This document shows, piece after piece, positions 55,301-63,537 of a stretch of DNA of 64,000 nt. Source of the stretch: Antedon mediterranea (lineage: Eukaryota; Echinodermata; Crinoidea; Comatulida; Antedonidae); NCBI RefSeq assembly GCF_964355755.1, contig NC_092678.1, forward strand, positions 7,288,922 to 7,352,921, in the 5' to 3' direction. Positions within the stretch are counted from its first letter, which is position 1, and every line of letters starts with the position of its first letter. Under the pieces are notes generated by a model. It was not told the DNA's origin. It did not search any database and saw nothing but the letters and a program-made list of their open reading frames with translations. A program made the position numbers and the translations under genes.

Positions 55301-58300
55301 AGGGTGTAGCTCCTGTATTATGGTGTAGCTATCCAGGGTTTAGCTATCCCGTTTGTAGTTGTCCATTGTGATGTTGTAGGGCGTAGCTCCTGTATTATGG
55401 TGTGGCTATCCTGGAGGTAGCTATATCCAGGGTGTAGCTATCCCAGTTGTTGTTGTCCAGGGTGATGTTGTTAGGGTGTAGCTATCCAGGGTGTAGCATC
55501 CAGGGTGTAGCTATCCTGGAGGTAGTTATCCAGGGTGTAGCTATCCCGGTTGTAATTGTCCAGGGTGCGATGTTGTTAGGGTGTAGGTCCTGTATTAGGC
55601 TGTAGCTATCCAGGGTGTAGCTATTCTGGAGGTAGTTATCCAGGGTGTAGCTATCCAGGGTGTAGCTATCCCGGTTGTAGTTGTCCAGGGTGTAGCTATC
55701 CCGGTTGTAGTTGTCCAGGGTGATGTTGTTAGGGTGTAGGTCCTGTATTAGGTTGTAGCTATCCAGGGTGTAGCTATTCTGGAGGTAGTTATCCAGGGTG
55801 TAGCTATCCCGGTTGTAGTTGTCCAGGGTGATGTTGTTAGGGTGTAGGTTCTGTATTAGGTTGTAACTATCCAGGGTGTACCATCCAGGGTGTAGCTATT
55901 CTGGAGGTAGTTATCCAGGGTGTAGCTATCCCGGTTGTAGTTGTCCAGGGTGATGTTGTTAGGGTGTATCTCCTGTATTAGGTTGTAACTATCCAGGGTG
56001 TACCATCCAGGGTGTAGATATCTTGGAGGTAGTTATCCAGGGTGTAGCTATCCAAGGTGTATAGCTATCCTGGTTGTAGTTGTCCAGGGTGATGTTGTTA
56101 GGGTGTAGCTATCCAGGGTGTAGCATCCAGGGTGTAGCTATCCTGGAGGTAGTTATCCAGGGTGTAGCTATCCAGGGTGTAGCTATCCCGGTTGTAGTTG
56201 TCCAGGGTGATGTTGTTAGGGTATAGGTCCTGTATTAGGTTGTAGCTATCCAGGGTGTAGCTATCCTGGAGGTAGTTATCCAGGGTGTAGCTATCCAGGG
56301 TGTAGCTATCCCGGTTGTAGTTGTTCGGTGTGATGTTGTTAGGGTGTAGTTCCTGTATTATGGTGTAGCTATCAAAGATGTAGCATCCAGAGTGTAGCTA
56401 TCCTGGAAGTAGTTATCCAGGGTTTAGCTATCCAGGGTGTAGCTATCCCGGTTTTGATTGTCCAGGGTGATGTTGTTAGGGTGTAGCTCCTGTATTATGG
56501 TGTAGCTATCCAGGGTGTAGCTATCCAGGGTGTAGCTATCCCGTTTGCCGCATACCGTTTGTAGTTGTCCATGGTGATGTTGTAGGGCGTAGCTCCTGTA
56601 TTATGGTGTAGCTATCCTGGAGGTAGTTATCCAGGGTGTAGCTATCCAGGGTGTACAGTAGCTATCCCGGTTGTAGTTGTCCATGGTGATGTTGTAGGGC
56701 GTAGCTCCTGTATTATGGTGTAGATCCTGGAGGTAGTTATTCAGGGTGTAGCTATCCCGGTTGTAGTTGTCCAGGGTGATGTTGTTAGGGTGTAGGTCCT
56801 GTATTAGGTTGTAGCTATCCAGGGTGTAGCTATCCTGGAAGTAGTTACCCAGGGTAACTATCCAGGGTATCGCTATCCAGAGTGTAGTTATCTATGTTGT
56901 ATCTACCCAATCCAGAGTATCGCTAAAATAATTATGGTTTTAACTGTTTTATAGTTGTGTTATCAAAGGTAGAGATTGTGGACATTGACCATCCGATACT
57001 GAACAACCTTCAACTTTCTGATGGAAATACAGTTGAATTTGCGCTTCAATTTGACACAAAGGGTACGGAAATAATCTTTTACAATTTCGCTCAAATATTG
57101 AAAAACTATTTGTTTTGTTTATTTGTTCATAAATATCCTGAAATCTTGACAAAAACCGAAAAATCCACTAAACAACTTTAAGCTAAACATTTCTTTTTAG
57201 ATTTTGGCATTGTGGCATCACGTATAATATATATATTTTTTTTTTTGGTTCTTTCTATATTATTGATATGGTTATCGCTTTTTTTGTATCTCCATTGAGA
57301 TCCAGCCACTAATACCCACAGAATTGTCATTTTTTCAGTAATTTGCCTTTGGATTTATATATATATATGGTGATATACTTACTGTTGAATTATTGGCATT
57401 TTGCGTATTCAATCGGAAACTTTTGTGATGTTTTTTCGATTTTGATTCATAATAATTTGAAATAAACTACAATAAAAAAAAGATCTGAACACAAACTTGC
57501 AATCGAATTCACCAAAATGATATTTTGTTTTTAGGTGAAGTCCTGGTTGTTGCCACTCTCAGCAATCTCACAGAAGCTAAAGCAGGCCAAGAAGTGGAAA
57601 AGGGGACTGTCGACTTAGAAGTGTAAGTTAAATACGTTTTACTACTAATAGCGTACACCACTGGTTACTATTTGAAAACTCCAACAATATTTAAATTGTT
57701 AAAAACAAACATGCATAATCAGCCATCAGTTTAAATCATCTAGACTTGTAACTATTTAGAACATAAAAACTATTTAGTGAAAAGGATATTTTGTTCTGGG
57801 ACGAGAAACATTACATTTGAATAGTAAATAATTAGAAACGTTAGGCCTACTACTTATTATTTCAATAATTATTATTGAGAAATTCCAAGGATATTACAAC
57901 ACCTGGTTATGGGATGAGAAGCCATCTGTAACTTTAAAAACACGCCCACTCCTCTTTCTGTACCACCAATCAAACGCGTCAGTGTTTCTACCCACGCTGA
58001 TTGAGCGGTCGAAAATCTGCAAACGCAACCAAAAATTGTTCTCGGTTGTTTTAAATGTCAGAGACATCTTGTTTGTTACTGATTATCTTTAACGCAAAAG
58101 CTCATTAAACTTGGTTCCCATTAGCGCCGCAACATAACGTAACCTACACAACGTAAGAAAATGCCCTTCCAATAATTGTGTTTGCCCCCGCCTACGTGAA
58201 ATAAAACCTGCGATTTTTGGAGCACTGTTGCGTCGTCAGTTCCCACTTGTGATTACGCAATACATAACTTTGCGTCAATACGTCACTGCGTTGCGTTCTA

Positions 58301-61300
58301 TAAGTGAGAACCACGCTTTATTAACAGAATTTGAGAATTATTGTTTATACAGGGATGTTGACTTTCAGTACTTATCAAGTACATTTTCATGTAGTGTTTA
58401 CAATATCTCAAACAATTTTTCAAACATGAATGCCGAATTGAACTTTACCATCTCTGACAAATCCGTGAGTAACTTTATTATTTATTTTATTCAACTTAGC
58501 CTAAATTTTTTATTTAAATAAACAAATTCAGCCTAAAAGGTGTTTTATGTTGTAACAGTTTTCATTGGTGATAGGCCTTCAGTTTCTCCTTGTTATTTAT
58601 AATGTGCAGTGCAGTGTAAATGTAGTAGACCGATAAATCCATTGGATTGTGACCAATCGGGTGGATCCAGGATGATTATTAGATGTGAGAGCCAGTGCCT
58701 AAAAATTGTAAAAGAACGTGTTAATGACTGCTTCAATCTCATGAGTAACATTCAATTAGTATACTGTTTTCAATTTTTTTTATGCGGTTCTTCCGTTTTC
58801 CACCCAGTCGGCGTTTAGCGCCGCATTGGCCCTGTTTTTCAGTAGTTTCAAAACTCTAATACTTGAAATGACAAGTCTGATTTCTTCCGAACTCGGTCCT
58901 TCTCATGTATTGGGCGTTCGTCTTTTCTTCTACTCTACCACACGCTATTAACTTTGCTGCTGCTGCTGTTGCTTTTGTTTTTAATATAATTTAATTCAAT
59001 TAATTTTAGTTGTTTGTGTATTGTACAATAATAAATGGCGTTGGTGACCTGATTTGTATTTTGTCAAGTATTATTATAGTGACTTAACTGTACAGGTTCA
59101 TGATTCGTAGGCTAGGCAGGCTTGTATTGATGATTTAGGATTTTCTTTTTAACGTTTCAATTACAAAATTTACATTTACAAACTATAAGTAATTGATATT
59201 CTTAACTCGCCTACTCTACGGTTTATTTATTTGCACTTCAAAACACGATTGAAATGGCATACTTTTTTCTTTTTCAGTGTAGACCAGCAGATTTCTTTTC
59301 AGACGTTTGCTTCCTTCGTTTTGTTTTGTTTCTTTCGTTCCTTAAAATTCAAGGAGTGCTGAAATGTTAGGGTTAAAGGTCAAAAATTCATCTGACTTGC
59401 TTTTTGTTCTATTGAACATAGTATTTCTAGTTATTTTGGGGTTTTTTTTTTTTTTTTTTTTTTTCTTTCTGCAAAATAATAGGGAGATACTGTATATTTA
59501 TCTTATATTATATATTATATTTGATAGCTAACAACCTTAACAGAAATTAAAGAACTGACGTCAGAGCCAATTTGTCTTTTCTTCAATGAAACAAAAAGGT
59601 AACATGTCTTATATTTTAACAAATGGAGAACATTGGATAATATTATAATAAGTTAATACAGTAGGATCCCGAATTGGGATTCCTTGAGCTTTTCGAGAGC
59701 AAGAAGTAATTATTATTATGTCAACCAAAAAACTCTTAAATGTATAAAAATAATGAATGTTTATGAATGGAAGATGGAATTTATATTTCACCGAATAAAA
59801 GTATTTGTACCATTCCACAAATATAAAAACATTCTTTAATAATTATATAACATCTAAGTAGATTCGTGTCAGTTCATTCAGTCAGATAATCTCACTAAAA
59901 AACATGGAAGATTTCGTTGGTGGCCGTGTATGCTTGGTAATGTAATGCTAAAGCTTGGTTTCCCACTACAGACGCAACGCAAGTGATTTGACCAATCACA
60001 AGCGATGGATTATTCAAACAGTGGCTTGTCATTGGTCAATTCGCTTGCATTGCGCACGTCTTTGCGTTGCGTCCTAGTAGGAACCCGCTTATGAGGGATG
60101 TAAGCGCAGCGTAAAAGTGATCAGACCAACACTTGGATGAATAATTCTAACTGTTTCTCGTCATTGGAACTTTATGCGTATTCACGTGCTTGCGTTGCCT
60201 CTCAATAGCAACCAAGCCATGGATGCCATTAATAACACTGTTCAAACTATTTTATTTTTAAAGAGTGTGGAGTGACAATGGTATTAGTACTCATCGTTCA
60301 GATGTATCACATGATCATGTATCTTGTTACTCTAAGCATTTAACCAGCTTCACTGTGATGATGAAAGTTACTAATACGGACACGGCGCATGACGTAGGTT
60401 TTTATCCAGTCAGCTTATGCTGTTTTACAAACTAACCTTTTTTTATTTTATTCCACCAAAAATTAACGCGACATTTGATAAATTCGCCAGCTGGTTTATC
60501 GTGTCCAGCTTATCTTCCCATCCGTTAGCTTGTTCGTGAGTTTATGATCGAATCGAGAAGGGGGCTAAATTTCAAATTTCTCCGATCGAGCTGATCAATA
60601 GTATAATTCATGGAGTGCTGAAAGCGCAGGGTCAAGGGTCAGACAATTCATATGACTGGTTTATGTTCTATTGAACATAGTGTCTCTAGTTAGTATTTAC
60701 AATTCTTATTAAAATCTTAAAGCTTAGATTTATTGGAAATCTTAGACATAGGCCTACTCTTCTTTTACGAGAAGTTGATTCATCACTGTTTTTTAAAGCA
60801 AAGCAGAAAACGATATTAAATATCGTGTCATACGGTTCCTACATACTTGTGACCCGAAATTACTTATGTTCTTACGGCACTTTGCGTCGATACCTTGCGT
60901 CTACGTCTTTCCATAGTTGCGTCCTCCTAGTGGGAACCCAAGTTTTAGGTCGCATGAAATAGTAAAACCTTGACTAAACTAAATTTTAAAAACTTACTGT
61001 AGCTTCCTGACGCAAAAACATAAATACCAGCAATTATCATCTTGTTACTTTTTACCATTTTTTACTTAGGCACCAGGTGGCCACAAATTATCAATGTTGT
61101 CAAACGTTTGTGTTTCTCTCTCGCTCATTGCCTTGTGCGTCACGCTTGGTGTTTACTGTTCATTTCGGTAAGTAATTGCTTATATTTCATGATTATTATT
61201 CAAATATGATAGTTTTACCTAATAATGTTCTGTTATTAATACCTGATAATGCAGTGCAAAAAGAATGATTGCACTATGCACATCATGAAAATACAGTACT

Positions 61301-63537
61301 ATGTGTGTGATTGGCAGTTGCAGACAAAACGACAAATTAAAATTCTCATCTCATCATCTTCAATTACGCGGCAAAAAATTCCGATGATTACTGTAACTGC
61401 TAATATTTTAGCATATAGTGTCACCTTTTCTTTTATTACAAAGAAAAAGTGCACAACTCCTTAAATTGTTTAAAATGATCAGCCACTTCCATCGCGTGGA
61501 TCTAATGTCTGTTTTTCAGTGGTTAATTTCGATGCAATGGAATCAATTGTTTAATTAAAGAAATATATATATTTTAAGTATATTTTGCTTAAAGATGTAT
61601 TGACTCCTGAAAAAAATAATTCTTACATTTTTTTAAAATGCCATTTTAATGTCATATTTTTATATCACTTTGACCAAAAATTCGATTGAAAAAAAATGTA
61701 TTTACCTAAATTTAAAGATTTAAAGCAAAAAATAGTCAAAAGTAACTTTAAGGCATTGCTGTAGTTTACGTTCTATTATTTTTTGACTGATTGGGCCACC
61801 CTGGTTAAATATTGTGAATAAATAAATAAAAATTAATAAAAATAACTTTATTAAAACTACAAAATATAATATTCAAAGTGTTTTTTTTTTTGCTTTAAAT
61901 TACAATTTTAATGTCGTAAGATAGTTTCCCGATTAATCGTACGATCAAACGGTACTGGGTATGATCAACTAGCGTTCGTGTTCCCACCTAATCATCCATT
62001 CATAGAAGTACTGATGAAGATATCAATCTGTGGCGACAATAGAATGGACCCCAGACCTGGCTATCTTCGACTTTTAAATAATAGAAAGTTTAGAAATTTT
62101 TTTGTTAGACTAGAAATGTACGTTGTATGTATATAGAAAAATGGTTGTAGTTTTAAAAATTATGTTGTATAAGTTTTCAAAATTACGTTATATAAGTTGC
62201 GATGTGAAAAACTGTTATTTGATCGTTAGTTGTCGTGTACATAAAGCAAAAACATAAATATAATAAAATAAAATAAAAATCGTTTGTAAAACTTTAAAAA
62301 AAAAAAAAAAAGAGTAAAGATATAAGGAAGAAAAGCAAAGCAATTTTTCAGGTAAATACATTTTTTCTATCTAATTTTTGGATAACTAAGTGGATAACAA
62401 TTAATATGACATTAAAATGGCATATTCAAAATAAATTATTTTTTCAGGGTGACAATGCATCTTTAACTGAATTGAATCATTTATACAATATTTAGGGAAT
62501 TATGGGACTCTCTGCGGAATAACATTCACAAGAACTTAGTTGGTAACATGATCATGATGCAATCGCTATTTTTGTTTGGAATTGATCGGACAGGTCAGAG
62601 GGTAAATGAAAGATTTATTATAGCATAATTGCTAAAGTTGAAGAAATGTAGCTTGTGTTCTTTCTGGATAATTTACATACTGTGTAGTAAAAGGGGTACT
62701 TAGGAATCAAAACTTCGCAGTTTGTGGGTAGGCATATATGTTTCCTTTAAAGCACACATTTTTTAACTGAGCATTATAGTATAATTATAACAGGAAGTTC
62801 TATCAGTTATTTATTGGTTGCATGCGTGAATATTCTTTTCCTACAAATACATTCGATATGATAGGCACTCATTTTGGTGATTTAAGGCGCAAACTGGTTG
62901 AACTGAGCTTTATAGTATGAGACAATTCTTTCTAGATTGCTTGCAAGATAATCAAATGGTTGCTGCATCTTACTTCACTCAACACCTTCACTTGGATGTG
63001 TGCTGAAGCTGTCTATCTGATGTTCAAAGTTGCATCTGTAGTTCAAAGCAAACACAACCGACTGAGGAATTTCCTGGCAATGTGCTATGGTATCCCACTT
63101 GTCATTGTGATCGTTTCTTCAGCTGCATTTTCATCGAACTACATCTCTGAGGATGACTTGTAAGTCAGTCTTCATCGTTTAAATATCATACTCGAACCTG
63201 GTATATAGTATCCGTACATGAAAATTACAGTTTGGAGAGTAGCAGCTGGTCTTTCTTATAACAGTAACATATTGTAGATGGTTCCCATCTCAATGCAAAT
63301 AAAACAATAGAGTACAATGCAAAATATACATAAACCCCAAATTCAACAGTTTTCTCATAATTCATAAATATGTGTTTTTACTAAGTTACTGAAGAAAGAA
63401 TGACCATGAAATAACATTTTTAAATAATAAAAACAGAATAGCATAACTCTTTTTAATTTTTATTTCACAGATGTTGGCTAAGTCAAAATGATGGGATGAT
63501 ATGGGCATTTGTAGCGCCAGCTGTTTGCATCGCTCTG
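40302..63537 (+). CDS. Adhesion G protein-coupled receptor (class B2) with CUB-like ectodomain, 3' end beyond window
   Basis: Best exon chain: 40302-40368, 44429-44464, 46182-46373, 47115-47203, 47806-47859, 48930-49020, 56955-57062, 57535-57622, 58353-58464, 59528-59598, 60264-60393, 61070-61167, 62496-62601, 62936-63159, 63471-63537. All phases agree. Order: signal peptide, Thr/Ser linker, CUB-like unit, Thr/Pro linker, GAIN domain, GPS with HL/T cleavage site, then TM1 to TM5. TM6, TM7 and the tail lie downstream. Adhesion GPCRs cleave themselves at the GPS and signal through the tethered peptide that starts at the cleavage Thr. TM3-TM5 motifs (NTFTWMCAEAVYL, CWLS..DGMIWAFVAP) resemble the ADGRL/ADGRE branch, but I cannot assign a subfamily. 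Which of the upstream signal-peptide exons is used is uncertain. Confidence 0.85.
40369..40849. other. Intron-like AT-rich stretch
   Basis: Nothing recognised. Confidence 0.4.
40850..41215 (+). mobile_element. Possible 3' fragment of a LINE
   Basis: One frame reads RRVRSFTLPKVQTQRTKKFH, a pattern common near the C-terminus of non-LTR polyproteins. It ends in GCAATAAAAGGAAATAAATA plus an A-rich tail. Short and degenerate. Confidence 0.4.
41255..41682 (+). pseudogene. Signal-peptide exon (module copy 5), start lost and split by a MITE
   Basis: ATGAGCTACAAATTGAAATG aligns with ATAAGCTACAAAATGAAATT of the 38995 copy, so the start codon is TTG instead of ATG. After about 15 bp a MITE (41279-41637) follows. 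The exon then resumes as TATTGTTTTTATGTTATATT and GGGCTATTTATAAATAGCATG and keeps its GTAAGT donor at 41683. Confidence 0.6.
41279..41637. mobile_element. MITE of the CTCTGTCTACACTATCAAAC family carrying a second nested repeat
   Basis: Ends: AAAGCTCTGTCTACACTATC and GATAGTGTAGACAGATCTTT. Inside it, about 41303-41467 is the reverse complement of the repeat family at 33533, flanked by TCAAACT on both sides, which suggests a later insertion into the MITE. Confidence 0.75.
41763..41936 (+). pseudogene. CUB-like exon unit 1b with a lost splice donor
   Basis: STCPDVPYIEATNGTLRF, then TECYIKWD and YRIQFGLRG align with the other units. At the point where the paralogues have AAGAG/GTGAGT or AGAG/GTAAGT, this copy has AAGAG/GGAAGT. 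The normal phase-1 donor is thus gone; the nearby GTATTA would give phase 2 and break the frame. It is probably skipped or dead. Confidence 0.7.
42091..42949. mobile_element. Foldback element with inverted arrays of a 22-bp GGCGGCCGCC unit
   Basis: Ends TACGGAAGCCCGTTCGGGCC and its exact complement. Each arm continues ACAAGTTAACTATATTTTAA and then holds an array of CTGGCGGCCGCCACTTAATTA units (6 at the left, 8 at the right, inverted). The centre (about 42380-42620) has its own tandem repeat of about 21 bp (GAGTATAAGAGCATTAAGAA). Flanked by AATACT on both sides (42085-42090, 42950-42955). No protein is encoded. Confidence 0.85.
42970..44340 (+). mobile_element. 5S rRNA-derived SINE, copy 2, split by a foldback element
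   Basis: CGACCTTACCACG, AGAAGTTAAGCCACGTTGGA and AGGATGGGAGACCATCTGG form the 5S-like head (to 43098). The body resumes at 44186 with CTGCTGACTC and TTATGGCAGCCCCTACAT, as in the copy at 29457. Confidence 0.75.
43099..44185. mobile_element. Foldback element related to the 84-3240 family
   Basis: Starts GGGTGTCACGAAACCTAAGA and ends TTAGGTTTCGTGACACCC. The outer ~100 bp on each side are short repeats of CACGAAAGCTAAGACC, directly comparable with CGAAAGCGAAGACC in the 84-3240 element. The arms are about 400-450 bp, with extra sequence at about 43870-44090 on the right. Target duplication of 10 bp: CTGCTAACTC (43089-43098) and CTGCTGACTC (44186-44195), one mismatch. Confidence 0.85.
44429..44464 (+). 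CDS. Thr/Ser linker exon 1b
   Basis: A phase 1-1 exon of 36 bp with a TCTAATTAG acceptor and a GTATTA donor: GPTAEVSESTAQ. It matches the position and ending of 29761-29814 in set 1. Confidence 0.5.
44790..45480. repeat. 0.7-kb dispersed repeat, inverted relative to 34540-35215
   Basis: Includes the hairpin at 44869-44935 and TATGTCAACAAACGACCAAA, the reverse complement of the 34.9-kb copy. A shorter relative lies at about 59740-59880. It sits in the intron before the CUB-like exon at 46182. Confidence 0.65.
46182..46373 (+). CDS. CUB-like two-cysteine exon, unit 2b (receptor-proximal, intact)
   Basis: A phase 1-1 exon of 192 bp with a CCTAATAG acceptor and a GTAAGT donor: GSTCPVGQNIESINGQLDL, then LTLQNPSSSWPTECHVTWDE, then a Tyr/Phe-rich stretch and SFVFRG. 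It is the only apparently functional CUB-like unit directly upstream of the receptor core. Confidence 0.75.
47115..47203 (+). CDS. Thr/Pro linker exon 3b, probable GC donor
   Basis: Enters in phase 1 (TTTACACAG/AA) and encodes EPSTTVDPVRGIQYTTQ, then DLSTPVGYQDGII. Aligning it with exon 32670-32767, whose donor is GTAAGTGAT, puts GCAAGTGAT at the same place (47204). This leaves phase 0 as the next exon needs, so the intron would be of the GC-AG type. Reading on instead hits TAA at 47216-47218, inside a MITE. Confidence 0.6.
47211..47356. mobile_element. MITE with 36-bp inverted ends next to a splice donor
   Basis: ATAAATAAATCATTTTGCTT, GACAAATCCAAAAGAA at 47211-47246 and its exact complement at 47321-47356. 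The 13 bp AATAGCAAGTGAT occur just before it (about 47200-47212) and again at about 47390-47402, so the donor-like sequence is present twice. Confidence 0.8.
47806..47859 (+). CDS. Receptor exon: start of the GAIN region
   Basis: EMWPDITNSELITVLSSA, phase 0-0. The donor is taken at GCA/GTGATT because it gives a smooth ..VLSSA-VDKLLNES.. helix with the next exon. GTTGAC 18 bp later is an alternative phase-0 donor. The helical Leu/Ile pattern suits GAIN subdomain A. Confidence 0.6.
48580..48845 (-). mobile_element. tRNA-derived SINE, copy 3
   Basis: Minus strand: AATGGCCGAGCGGTTAAGGC is an almost canonical A box. The body GGTCCAGTGTACACAG and CGAGAAGAGTAAGGGG is as in copies 1 and 2. It ends about 85 bp before the acceptor of the next receptor exon. 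Confidence 0.8.
48930..49020 (+). CDS. Receptor exon: GAIN subdomain A
   Basis: VDKLLNESTIIEQMKERDF, then TFDYFVEEENY, from phase 0 to phase 1, with an ACTTTAG acceptor and a GTAAGA donor. One N-glycosylation sequon (NES). Confidence 0.75.
49079..49214. repeat. Left end of the GTGTAGCTATCC minisatellite
   Basis: Units such as GGGTGTAGCTATCCCGG and TGATGTTGTTAGGGTGTA begin here and continue at 53372 after transposon A. The array was therefore one block before the insertion. Confidence 0.85.
49570..52913. mobile_element. Transposon B (TACCGTATATTTCGGTGTA ends) nested in A
   Basis: The left end TACCGTATATTTCGGTGTAC is mirrored by GTGCGTCTTATACACCGAAA (to 50669) plus TATACGGTA (to 52913), once transposon C and its duplication are removed. 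Own length is about 1.1 kb; a TA target duplication is likely. No protein is recognised. Confidence 0.75.
50670..52901. mobile_element. Transposon C, same family as A, nested in the right end of B
   Basis: Ends CAGGGCCGTAGCCAGG and CCTGGCTACGGGCCTG. Target duplication AAATA (50665-50669, 52902-52906). About 2.2 kb, with no recognisable transposase. A fragment with another similar end (ATCCTGGATACGCCACTG) lies at about 52640-52675. Short frames inside were not recognised. Confidence 0.8.
53372..56930. repeat. 3.5-kb GT-rich minisatellite with higher-order structure
   Basis: The basic unit of about 15 bp (GTAGCTATCCAGGGT) is arranged in longer units of roughly 105-140 bp. These combine ATCCCGGTTGTAGTTGTCC, GGGTGATGTTGTTAGGG, TGTAGGTCCTGTATTAGG and a TCTGGAGGTAGTTATCC part. 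Several distinct long units alternate. It ends directly before the acceptor at 56954. Confidence 0.95.
56955..57062 (+). CDS. Receptor exon: GAIN domain
   Basis: Phase 1-1. VVLSKVEIVDIDHPILNN, then LQLSDGNTVEFALQFDTKG, a beta-strand-rich GAIN segment. The acceptor TTTTATAG is 20-30 bp after the minisatellite; donor GTACGG. Confidence 0.75.
57535..57622 (+). CDS. Receptor exon: GAIN domain
   Basis: From phase 1 to phase 2: GEVLVVATLSNLTEAKAGQ, then EVEKGTVDLEV. NLT sequon. Acceptor GTTTTTAG, donor GTAAGT. Confidence 0.75.
57623..58352. other. Intron with decayed inverted-repeat sequence
   Basis: GGTTCCCATTAGCGCCGCAA and TTGCGTTCTATAAGTGAGAACC at about 58110-58315 are mirrored ends of an AACGCAA-type MITE, related to 59951-60225. 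Confidence 0.45.
58353..58464 (+). CDS. Receptor exon: GAIN domain
   Basis: From phase 2 to phase 0: VDVDFQYLSSTFSCSVYN, then ISNNFSNMNAELNFTISDKS. Three NxS/T sequons (NIS, NFS, NFT). Acceptor TTTATACAG, donor GTGAGT. Confidence 0.75.
58465..59527. other. Intron with poly-T tract at about 59443-59465
   Basis: No exon recognised. AT-rich with a run of about 22 T. Confidence 0.5.
59528..59598 (+). CDS. Receptor exon: first half of the GPS motif
   Basis: From phase 0 to phase 2: LTTLTEIKELTSEPICLFFN, then ETK-R. P-[I/V]-C-x-F-x-N-x-T is the first conserved part of the GPS and carries its first cysteine. Confidence 0.85.
59951..60225. mobile_element. MITE(s) with GGTTTCCCACTACAGACGCAA ends
   Basis: GGTTTCCCACTACAGACGCA and ATTTGACCAATCACAAGCG face CATTGGTCAATTCGC and GCGTTGCGTCCTAGTAGGAA (to 60090). 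A second partly mirrored stretch continues to about 60225. Related ends occur at 58110-58315, at 60845-60955 and inside the arms of the 84-3240 element. Confidence 0.6.
60264..60393 (+). CDS. Receptor exon: second half of GPS, cleavage site and tethered agonist
   Basis: From phase 2 to phase 0: RVWSDNGISTHRSD, then HVSCYSKHLTSFTVMMK. The conserved GPS Trp, the second Cys and the cleavage triad HLT are all present. Self-cleavage between Leu and Thr would expose TSFTVMMKV as tethered agonist. Acceptor TTTAAAG, donor GTAGGT. Confidence 0.88.
61070..61167 (+). CDS. Receptor exon: transmembrane segment 1
   Basis: From phase 0 to phase 2: APGGHKLSMLSNVCVSLSLI, then ALCVTLGVYCSFR. A hydrophobic helix in the TM1 position. 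Confidence 0.85.
61168..62495. other. Intron, no gene seen; A-rich run at about 62294-62311
   Basis: AT-rich. The poly-A run preceded by AACATAAATATAATAAAATA and the segment from about 61960 may be a decayed retroposed fragment. Confidence 0.4.
62496..62601 (+). CDS. Receptor exon: intracellular loop 1 and TM2
   Basis: From phase 2 to phase 0: RELWDSLRNNIHKNLVGN, then MIMMQSLFLFGIDRTGQR. IHKNL is the class B2 hallmark at the start of TM2. Confidence 0.88.
62936..63159 (+). CDS. Receptor exon: TM3, loop 2 and TM4
   Basis: From phase 0 to phase 2: IACKIIKWLLHLTSLNTFTW, then MCAEAVYLMFKV for TM3 and AMCYGIPLVIVIVSS for TM4. The Cys at the top of TM3 (IACKI) is the partner for the loop-2 disulfide with CWLS in the next exon. 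Confidence 0.9.
63471..63537 (+). CDS. Receptor exon: extracellular loop 2 Cys and TM5
   Basis: Phase 2 start: CWLSQNDGMIWAFVAPAVCI, then AL. The CW.....IWAF.AP pattern is strongly conserved in adhesion GPCRs. Donor GTAAGA; the next exon (TM6) is outside the window. Confidence 0.9.
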
